In this document: positions 42,813 through 52,000 of the stretch, in pieces | How the letters are laid out: each line of letters begins with the position of its first letter | Position numbering within the stretch: position 1 is the first letter of the stretch | The notes under the pieces: model-generated | Databases searched by the model: none | The model's input: the letters and a program-made list of their open reading frames with translations, nothing else | Told to the model about the DNA's origin: nothing | Program-made: the position numbers and the translations under genes | Source: UBA1952 sp965246785 | GTDB lineage: Bacteria; Bacteroidota; Bacteroidia; Chitinophagales; Chitinophagaceae | Reading direction: 5' to 3' | NCBI GenBank assembly: GCA_965246785.1 | Contig: CBDFFM010000035.1 | Location: 1-64,000 of the forward strand | Length of the DNA stretch: 64,000 bases

Positions 42813-43253
42813 ATGATACAACGCATACAATCCGTCTGGCTATTTCTCGCTGCCATGCTGAATGGCCTGCTCTTCCTATTTCCGCTGTATCGCTACAACT
42901 TTCCGGGCTTGGTTTACTCGCCGTGGCAATATGAGGGCGTGCGGAATTATATGCCGCTGTTCATTATAGCCGCCGTCATTACATTGCTTCCGCTTGTTGC
43001 TATCTTCTTCTACAAGGACAGAAAGCGGCAGAAGGGCACCGCATGGCTCAGCGTGATAGGCATCTTCGCGTTTATCGCGCTGATGCTGATGCGCATTTCC
43101 AACCTAAAAAATGGAACGCCCGCCGTTGCGCACTTTGAGTATGTACTGCCGGGCGTGCTTGTGACGGTTGGGGCGCTGGTGCTGGAAGTCCTTGCGTTGC
43201 GGGGCATACAAAAGGACGAGAAGCTGATTAAAAGCCTGGACAGGCTGCGCTAA
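42813..43253 (+). CDS. DUF4293 membrane protein
   Basis: A 146-residue inner-membrane protein with four hydrophobic segments (about 8-25, 48-65, 75-92 and 112-132). The start IQRIQSVWLFLAAMLNGLLFLFPLY is characteristic of DUF4293, a family I know from Bacteroidota and without known function. It follows serS by 42 bases on the same strand and may be co-transcribed. Confidence 0.85.
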   Translation: MIQRIQSVWLFLAAMLNGLLFLFPLYRYNFPGLVYSPWQYEGVRNYMPLFIIAAVITLLPLVAIFFYKDRKRQKGTAWLSVIGIFAFIALMLMRISNLKNGTPAVAHFEYVLPGVLVTVGALVLEVLALRGIQKDEKLIKSLDRLR

Positions 43254-43265
43254 GCCTTGTATAAG

Positions 43266-43297
43266 AAAATGGCCGGTGAAATACCAGCCATTTTTTC
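43266..43297. terminator. Bidirectional terminator
   Basis: AAAATGGC, inner GGT-GAAAT-ACC, GCCATTTT followed by TT on the plus strand and TTCT... on the minus strand. It lies between the convergent DUF4293 and pepP genes. Confidence 0.75.
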
Positions 43298-43300
43298 TAT

Positions 43301-44602
43301 TTATTTACGCGCCATCGCCGCCTCTATTTCCTCAACAGTTATCGGGATGCGCTCCATCAGGTCAATATGCCCGTCTTCCATAATCCAGATATTGTTCTCA
43401 ATACGGATGCCCATCTTTTCTTCCTCTATGTAAAGGCCCGGCTCAACGGTGAAGAGCATGCCTGCCTTAACCGGCGCTACGCGCGTACCCACATCGTGTA
43501 CGTCAAGGCCAAGGTGGTGTGAAATGCCGTGGTATAGGTATTTGCGGTGGGCGCGTGTCTCCACGCTGCTCTTATCTTCATTAGCCACGTCGGCTTCTGT
43601 AAGCAGGCCCAGCTTCACGCACATTCTGCTCATCTCGTCATTCACCTTTTCGGTATAATCCACGATGCTGATGCCGGGTTTCAGGATGCTTTTAGCATAG
43701 TTGTGCACGTGCAGGACGGCGTTATAGACTTCCGCTTGCCGCTTCGTGAATTTGCCGTTCACCGGAATAGTGCGCGTGAGGTCAGCGGCATAATTGCCGT
43801 ATTCCGCGCCAAAATCCATCAGCACCAGCTCGCCGTCTTTGCATTCCTGATTATTCTCCACATAGTGCAGGATGCGCGCACGGTCGCCGGAGGCGATGAT
43901 GCAGCCGTAGGCATGGCGCGTAGCCCGGTTGCGCAGGAACTCGTGCGTGATTTCAGCCTCTACCTCATACTCCTTCACGCCGGGGCGCATGAAGCGCATC
44001 ACACGTTGGAAGGCTTTGTCGGTAATGTCAATGGCCTGCTGCGTAATGGCAATTTCTTCCGGCGTCTTAATTGCCCGCAAGGCTTTCATGATACGCGCCG
44101 CCCGCTCATAGCGGTGCAGCGGGAAGCGCTCCATCCACTCCCGCAACCACGCGCCCTCCTGCCGGTAAATGCTGCCGTCCAAGCGGTCGTTTTCATTGGT
44201 ATTGAGATAGACCACATCGGCGTGATGCATCATTACTTGCAGCAAGGCGTCTATGCTATCCGCATACTGCACGTTTTCAATACCGGATATAGCCGTAGCT
44301 TCTTCCTTGGTAAGCTTATGGCCTTCCCATTTCTCCAATTGCTCATTTGGCCGCAGGATGACCAGCACCTCGGTTTGCTTCTTATCCGGGTTGTCGGGGT
44401 ATAGTACAACCATCGTCCTTTCCTGCCGGATGCCGGACAGCCAGAGCACATCGCTATTAGTAACATAGACATACTGCTGGTCGCCATTAGCCGTCAGCGC
44501 CGGATTGGCGGGAAATATGGCGAGGCTATTCGGTAGCATTGCCTTGCGGAAACGCTCGCGGTTCTGCGTATAAAGCTTCGGGTCAACAGGCGTGTACTTC
44601 AT
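43301..44602 (-). CDS. pepP: Xaa-Pro aminopeptidase (M24B)
   Basis: A 433-residue dimetal peptidase that removes the first residue when proline is second. The N-terminal creatinase-like domain (about 1-165) contains KLYTQNRERFRKAMLPNSLAIFPAN. The catalytic domain has the metal ligands in LMDFGAEYGNYAADLTRTIP (two Asp), HGISHHLGLDVHD (His), TVEPGLY (Glu) and GIRIENNIWI (Glu). The frame is open to 44632, but the ATG at 44602 gives the family start KYTPVDPKLY. Cytosolic. Confidence 0.94.
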   Translation of the reverse strand: MKYTPVDPKLYTQNRERFRKAMLPNSLAIFPANPALTANGDQQYVYVTNSDVLWLSGIRQERTMVVLYPDNPDKKQTEVLVILRPNEQLEKWEGHKLTKEEATAISGIENVQYADSIDALLQVMMHHADVVYLNTNENDRLDGSIYRQEGAWLREWMERFPLHRYERAARIMKALRAIKTPEEIAITQQAIDITDKAFQRVMRFMRPGVKEYEVEAEITHEFLRNRATRHAYGCIIASGDRARILHYVENNQECKDGELVLMDFGAEYGNYAADLTRTIPVNGKFTKRQAEVYNAVLHVHNYAKSILKPGISIVDYTEKVNDEMSRMCVKLGLLTEADVANEDKSSVETRAHRKYLYHGISHHLGLDVHDVGTRVAPVKAGMLFTVEPGLYIEEEKMGIRIENNIWIMEDGHIDLMERIPITVEEIEAAMARK

Positions 44603-44701
44603 GGCTTTTTGGAAAAGGGCGTGAAGGTACAAAAGGCCTGCACCTCAGAAGGGTGATTTGTGTCGTTCACCCGTGAGTACGCGCCCGTCGCCAAGCGCGC
44701 T

Positions 44702-45799
44702 CTATACGTTAAACCGGAAGTGCATCACATCGCCGTCCTGCACTACGTATTCCTTCCCTTCAATACGCAGCCTGCCTTTATCCCTCGCCCCGGCCTCACC
44801 GCCCAGCGTGGTGTAATCGTCGTAAGAAATCACCTCAGCCTTGATAAAGCCCTTCTCAAAGTCCGTATGAATGACACTTGCAGCCTGCGGTGCTTTCCAG
44901 CCCTGGCCAATTGTCCATGCCCTAACCTCCTGCACGCCGGCAGTAAAGTAAGTGATGAGATTCAGCAGGCTGTAAGCCGAGCGGATGAGCCGGTTAAGGC
45001 CAGGCTCTACCAGGCCGTATTCTTCAAGGAATACCGCCTTATCCTCGTCGCTCTCCATTTCCGTAATCTGCGCTTCTATCGAATTGTTCATTACTATGAC
45101 GCCCGCGCCTTCTGATTTCACAGCCGTTTCCAATGCCTGCGAATAGCTGTTGCCGGTCAGTATAGCGCCTTCATCAACATTAGCAACATACAGCACCGGC
45201 TTTGCCGTCAGCAGGTGGATGTCGTAAATCGCTTCCAGATCCTCGCCTTCTAAGCGCAGCCCACGTACATTTTTACCCTGCTCCAAATGGCTTTTCACCC
45301 GCACCAGAGTATCATAAACCTGCTTGAATTTCGGCTCCATCCTCGCTTGCTTCTCCACGCGCGCTATCTTTTTCTCCACGCTCGCAAGGTCTGCAAGCTG
45401 CAGCTCGGTGTCAATGATTTCCTTGTCCGAAACCGGATTGATAACGCCTTCTTCCCGCAACACATTATCATCCTCAAAGCAACGCACTACGTGTACGATG
45501 GCGTCCACCTCGCGAATATTGCCGAGGAATTTATTGCCGAGCCCTTCGCCCTTGCTTGCGCCTTTCACAAGGCCTGCAATGTCCACGAATTCAATGGTAG
45601 TAGGAATGATGCGGCCCGGATTGACGATCGCCGCAAGCGCGTCAAGGCGCTTATCGGGAACATCTACAAGGCCGATGTTAGGCTCAATGGTGCAGAAGCG
45701 GTAATTAGCCGCCTGCGCCTTTGCGCTGTTAGATACGGCGTTGAAGAGTGTGGATTTGCCCACATTAGGCAGGCCTACGATGCCGGCTTGTAAAGCCAT
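44702..45799 (-). CDS. ychF: Redox-regulated ATPase YchF (Obg-related)
   Basis: A 365-residue P-loop protein. G1 is GLPNVGKSTLFNAVS (about 8-22), switch I has NYRFCTIEPNIG, and G3 is DIAGLVKGASKGEGLGN. The G4 position is not the GTPase NKxD: the protein reads YVANVDE, as in YchF, which prefers ATP. The C-terminal TGS domain holds YFTAGVQEVRAWTI and ends GDVMHFRFNV. It associates with ribosomes and is implicated in stress responses. Confidence 0.97.
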   Translation of the reverse strand: MALQAGIVGLPNVGKSTLFNAVSNSAKAQAANYRFCTIEPNIGLVDVPDKRLDALAAIVNPGRIIPTTIEFVDIAGLVKGASKGEGLGNKFLGNIREVDAIVHVVRCFEDDNVLREEGVINPVSDKEIIDTELQLADLASVEKKIARVEKQARMEPKFKQVYDTLVRVKSHLEQGKNVRGLRLEGEDLEAIYDIHLLTAKPVLYVANVDEGAILTGNSYSQALETAVKSEGAGVIVMNNSIEAQITEMESDEDKAVFLEEYGLVEPGLNRLIRSAYSLLNLITYFTAGVQEVRAWTIGQGWKAPQAASVIHTDFEKGFIKAEVISYDDYTTLGGEAGARDKGRLRIEGKEYVVQDGDVMHFRFNV

Positions 45800-46022
45800 A
45801 ATGAATTCGGAATGCGGATTTCGGAATGCGGAATTGCAAGCCAGTGTACGCTATTAAAATCGGCCGCGAAAGTACTTCGCTTTCCCGTCGCATCCGTAGG
45901 GCTCATCCTTATAGTAGTCGATACGCATTGCAGGAATATGCTTGGCTGCGGCGCCGGCCAACTGTATAGACAAAAAAAGAGCAGGCATAACGCCTGCTCT
46001 TTTATCTAAGTCCATTTAGTTA
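45800..46022. other. Short intergenic region
   Basis: It contains tandem copies of GGAATGCGGA/TTTCGGAATGCGG upstream of ychF (about 45,806-45,835) and the terminator below. A 65-codon frame here is not protein-like. Confidence 0.4.
45975..46003 (-). terminator. Rho-independent terminator of the giant surface-protein gene
   Basis: AAAAGAGCAGGC and GCCTGCTCTTTT, a perfect 12-pair stem around ATAAC, with a T-run on the minus strand. It lies 20 bases after the stop codon. Confidence 0.88.
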
Positions 46023-49000
46023 TCAGTTCGCCGTCTTCGTCACCTTATCGGCGCGGAGCAGCTTACCGTCCAGATCGGAGATATACAGGAGATACATACC
46101 ATTGGCAAGTTCTGTCAGATCAAGGCTCTTCACCTCACTTGCTTCCAGTACAATCTTACCCGTTACGTCGCGAAGTGCAAGGCGCACCTTCACCGGCGAT
46201 TCCACCTTTACAAGACCGGTCGTAGGGTTCGGGTAAACCTTGATTGCAGCACTTGTGGCTGTCGGCGTCACACCTACGTTCATAATGAAGTAAAGCGTAG
46301 AGAAGCCCGTACAACCGTTAGAATCCGTCACACGCACCTTGTAAGCGCCGTTCTGTGTAAAGTGGTAGAATGGTAGTGTTGCTCCACCGATCGCACTGTT
46401 ATTGAAGAACCATTGGTAGTTCGCATATAGTTGCATGCCTGCTACAAGTGTATCACCCGGGATACGGATAACCGTAGGCACCGGCGGATCGTTTGCAGTA
46501 ACCTTCAGCGTATCAGACAGGGTAGAGCAACCGAAGCTATTCGTCGTCTTCACGCTATAGATGCCAGTAGAGTCTGAAATCAGTACCGTAGAGGTATTAC
46601 CAGTCGCCACACCATTCACATACCATACATAGGTCAGGCTCGTGCCGCCGTTTGCGTTCAGCACTACCGCGCTACCCTTACAGAAGCTCAGCGGTGTGTT
46701 GTAGGTTATATAAGCAGCTGGAGCAGGATTCACAGTTATGGCAATGCCCGGTGAAGAAGTAGTAGAGCAGCCGCCTGGGCCGGTTACAGTTACCGTGTAG
46801 CTGCCTTGCAGCTTTGCATAGTAAGTGCTCAGCGTATCCTTGGTACCTGTAGGGATACCATTATAATTCCACTGGTACTTGTAATTGGTTGCCGTATTAG
46901 CGCTCAGCTTCACGCTGTCGCCTGCGCAAATAGGGCCCGTACCGGCACGTGTGGCAGTAGCCGTTGGCGGCAGCGTTGTAAGCAAGTAGATAGGCTTGGA
47001 TATAGCCGCGCAGCCCGTGATGTTGTTCGTTACGCGCAGCGTATAGGTGCCTGCTGTACCGGTAGTGTAGTTGCAGCCGGTAGCGCCGCCGATAGTGCTG
47101 CCGCCCACGCGCCATTGATACGTGTAGGTGCTAGTGCAGGTGTTTGCCTTCAGTTGAAGCGTAGCACCCTGGCATACATAGTTCGTATCTGTAACGTTCG
47201 TGGTGCTATCCGGCGAAGGATTAACCTGTACGTTAACCGGTACAGATGTGTTAGAACATCCGGTAGTAGCATTCGTTGCCGTTACGGTGTACACGCCGGT
47301 GGTTGTAGCTGTATAGGTCGTCACCGCAGTTGCAACCGTAGTATTGGTATTTGCGTTCTTCCAGACGTAGCTGCTCAGCGTTGTAGGTGTAACCGTGATG
47401 GTTACAGAGCCGCCCTGGCAGAATGTTGTCGGACCATTAGCTGTTGCGGAGATAACTGGCAGTGGATTGACGTTTACACTAATCGCATTGGAAGTGCCCT
47501 TACAGCCTGTAGCAGTCGTGGTGCCGCGTGCTGTGTAGCTGCCGCCGGTGCGTGCTGTATAGGTGCTGGCCGTTGCTCCCGGGATAGCAGCGCCGTTCAC
47601 ATACCACTGATAGGTATTAGCAGTAGTGCTCGCAGCTGTGAATTTCACGCTGTCGCCCTGGCAGAAGGTCAGTGGCCCACTGGCGGTAATCGTAACCGTA
47701 GGCACCGGGTTGATGCTGATTACTGTTCCGCTGGCAGTAGATGTCGTAGAGTTACACGTTGGCTGTGCAGTTATCGCAACGTTTACCGTATAGGTGCCTG
47801 CAGTGGTTGCCGCAATACATGCTGTAGTCTGGCCGGTAGCCACGCCGTTCTTATACCAGGTATAGGTAAGACCTGGCGATGGATTAGTACAGAGCGTCAG
47901 TGTATCGCCCTGGCAGAGCGCCTGATTGCCGGATGGCGTAATGGCGTTAGACGGAGCGGAGCTGTTGTTCACCGTTGTCGTTGCAGATGTTACAGAGCAG
48001 CTGGTGCTTGCGCTGGATACCACCACGTAGTAGTTGCCGGAAGCAGTCGCCGTGTAAGTGCTCGTGTTATTCGTACCGGTTGCAGGTGTGCCGTTGAAGT
48101 ACCAGAGGTAAGTGTAAGGCGTACCTGTACCCGTCGTCGGTGCGGACAGCGTTACGCTGCCACCCGTACAGAAGGTAGTCGGGCCATTGGTCGTCACCGT
48201 GCTTGGTATCGTGTTCACCGTTACCGTTACTGTATTGGACTGCTGCGTACACTGATTCACGTTCGTAACTACTGAGTAGTAGCTGCCGGAAGTAGTTACG
48301 AGGTATGTCGGGCCAGTTGCGCCAACTATTGCAGTACCGTTCTGATACCACTGGTAGCTAACCGGTGAGCTGGTGCTTGTAGAAGTCAGCGTTACACTGC
48401 CGCCGTTACAGAATGTAGTCGTACCGCCTGCCGTTGCCGTGTTAGACGGCAGCGGATTTACGATTACTGATTGCGGAATAGAAGTATCTGCGCAACCGGT
48501 AGCAAGATTTGTAACTGCAACCTTATAAGTACCGGCTGTAGTTACCGTATAGCTGTTAGTATTACCCGATACCGTAATCGGCGTATTGTTCATATACCAC
48601 TGATAGACGTAAGTACCACCTGTAGGAACAGTAAGTGTTACGGACTGTCCTGCACAGAGCGTCTGAGAGCCTGCTGGCGCTACCACCACATTGGGAGCAG
48701 GATTTACAAATACCGTATCCGGAGCAGAGAGCGGAGACAGACAGCCTACCGCATTGGTATATACCTGATACACTTGAGTAGTAACAGGTGAAGCCCAAAC
48801 TTTCGAAGTAGTATCAGCCAGAGTCAACGGATTGCTCAGTGGCGGATAAGTCTTATAGAGGCCGGTTACGTTAGTCCAGTTGATGTTGTATGGCTTAGAC
48901 CAGTTAAAGCGCATATTCGGGCGCGATGTAGTCTGATAAGGGCCGTACAGATAGGAGCCAGATGGGCTAAGTGATGTGATTGAACAATCACCATAGCCAT

Positions 49001-52000
49001 ACATGTATAGTACTGAATTGAAAGTTGTCGTTGTACTATTTTGGTTGGTAGCGCTGGTATAAGTAGAAGTAGTACAACCTGCACCGGTCGTTGTGCCGCA
49101 AGTCGAGCAAGTGAACTCTGCAACATCAAAAATTATGTTGGAAACACCATCCCACTGGAATGGGGTTTGGAAATTAATGATATTGTTGTTGTATCCCAGC
49201 AAGCCTGACGGTGTGTACGTTGTTCCAATTCCGCCATAAACCGTAGTAAAGCCTGCATTTGCGAATGTTGTACCAATCGCAGTTAGCGTTGTTTTTGCCA
49301 TCCTTACCACAAAGTTTTGAGCAGTTGGTGAGGAGGTCGGGCGGGTTGCGGTAAGGTCAAACGCAACAGACTTGATAGCGCCGGCCTGTATCCCTGCCGC
49401 CGTAAGCTCGGAAGCGCGTATTAGGTATTGCTCATGATGACCGGCATAGTAGCCGCCAAACACTTGCGGATAGCCATAACCGCCGGGCTGTACTGTGCCG
49501 GTACCTACTGTGCCCGTGCCGCCAAAAGGCGTAGCTGGTGTAGCGGTAAGTTGTATCACGCTCTTTTCGCAAATCGTCGGATTAGTCGGCGAGAGCGTCG
49601 GTGCTGCTTGCTGAGGATTCACTGCAATAGTTATAGAGTCAACTGTTTTACAGCCGGTCAATACGTCTGTAGCAAGGAAGCGGTAACTAGTTGTTGTGCT
49701 TGGGCAGACAGTTGCGGATGAGCAGGAAGAATTATTGCACGTAAGGCTGGTAGCAGGAGTCCATGTAAACGTATAAGCGCCGTTAGTGGAATTCGCATTT
49801 ATCGTAGCGCAAGAGCCTGCGCAGATACCAGGTAGATTCGGCGATGATGCAGAAGCTGCGGGCGCAGGCGTAACATTAATCGGCACTGCGGTACGGGTTG
49901 AATTTTCGCAAGGCGCGGACATAATATTGTCGTAGAAGCCACCGTAATATCCGGTACCTGTATATAAGGAACCATAGAACCATCCGCCTACGAATTGCGA
50001 GCGCCCTGAAGGCGTAGAGTATATAGGATACAATACTGTAGATACATACTCGTAGTGCAGTTGTGCTGTAGAGCTGCTGCCGAGCAGCATGCGGTAGCGG
50101 CCCTTAGGTATGTTCAGCCAGTTTAGGTTGAGGATATACTTGCCATTGAACGTTGTACCTGCGCCCGTTGTTGCGAATGGTCCTGCCGTATACATCGGCG
50201 TGCTATATCCTGATGCACTGTCATAAAGTTCAACATATACGACACCTGCGCCGGTACCCATTGCATATACGGTCGTTGAGTAGAAGTCCGTCGTATCGCT
50301 AAAGCGGATCTCATTACCGTAACCGCTCCACGTAAAGTAGCTGTAATAGCTTGCAGGCAGTGGCTTTGTCAGCTTATCCGTTTGGCCCTTAGGCACAACG
50401 GCCGCTGCATAATAAGTAGTAGAGCTGGAAAGAGGTGGTACCGTGAAGTTCGTACCTGTATATACAGGGCTTGTGCTTGCTGCGGAGGTGTACCAGTTTA
50501 CTGATGACCCCGCATTCGTAGTGGCACTGATGGTTGGCGTACCGTAGCCGCACTGCGCAGCACCTGTCGTTGTCAGCAGCAGCGGATTGTTTACGCTAAC
50601 TGTTACCGGGCTGCTGGTTACAAGCAGGGAGGTGCCGCAATACAGATTTACGCGGTAGCGCATGCTGGTGGTCAGCAGCGGCGTCTGATAAGATGCGCTC
50701 GTAGCGCCTGGAATGGTGCCGAACGTGCCGCCTACCAGCGAAGAATCCCATTGAATATTAGCGCCCAGCGGGAACGGTGTTACAGACACAAGCGAGGAGC
50801 CGGAGCCGCAGATAGCGGCCGGGCTTGCATTAACTGCGAAGGTCGGCGTAGTCAGTATCGTAAACTGATTGATCGCCGGAGAGGCATTTGTAGGGCCGTT
50901 GGCGCTGGCCAGATTTACTGACGTCGCACAAACCGGGAAGGAGGCAATGTTAGCGCCGGTGTTGGCATTCACATCCTGCGCGATGATGAAGTACTGAATG
51001 GTTGTACCCGTACCTACAGAGCTTGTGAGCAGGCTATAGTCCATACAGAATGTATAGCTGTTGCCGGTGATGCCCGGTGAGGCGGTCACATACTTCCAGC
51101 CATTGGTTGTGCTGGTATTGCCGCCGCCGAAGGCGTTTGTTTCCGTGCTCTTCTTATAATAAAGGCGCGGACGGTTTGACGCGGAAGTATCTACGCCCGT
51201 CTGGTCAGTTATGATGGCATTGATGCACGGAGCGGATGAGCAGTAGCTCGTCGTCGCAACCGGCGTATAGCCAATCTGAGGCGGCGCATTGTCAACTGCC
51301 GTCCCGCTGAATTCCAGCGCGCCGATGTCGGATGGGTTACCGCGCGTTACACCTGCGAAGTCAAAAGTTACCGGCGGCGCCTGAGTTGGCGTACCGCCCT
51401 TCTCAGCATAAGACGTGCCGGTAGGTATATAAGTACCTGTAGGGGTAGTTGCCGTGAGGTTGTTTTCTGTAAAGCTGCTCTGGTCGTGGCCTATAAAGCT
51501 CTTGAATAACCCGCATGGCGTATTGAAGGCCAGGTCATTGGTAAGGCTATATGTGTTGACCGCGGAGGTAGAAGTGCCTTCCGCGTACAGCCAGCTGTTT
51601 GTTACGTTCGGCGTGTAGTAGATATTGCTATTGGAGGAGCCGAGGAAGTTAGCCGGCGATGTGCCGGTAGTACCGGATGAGCGGCGGAGGGCTGCGACCG
51701 TACCGATGCCGGTAGGCGTAACATTTACGTTGATAATGTTGTTGCGCAGGTCAAGCGTACCGGAACTGCTGCTGTAATAAATACCGGTAGCTCCCACATT
51801 GCCGCCTGTGAAGATGGCGCTGGGACTGATGCGGATGGTATTGTTGTAAAGCCTGTAGTCGCCAATAGCATTTGTATAGATGCCGTATAAATTGGAGCCT
51901 GTAAACGTGGAAGGCACTTCAATATCACTGATGAAGTTGTTATAAGCTATATGTGCCGATCCGGAAGTGCTGTGGCCCAGATACATGCCGTAAATGCTAT

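Noticed and set aside
46806..48275. 489-codon plus-strand ORF opposite the Ig-like repeats
   Set aside because: Its Arg/Cys/Gly-rich repeats mirror the Ig modules on the other strand, so it is an antisense shadow.
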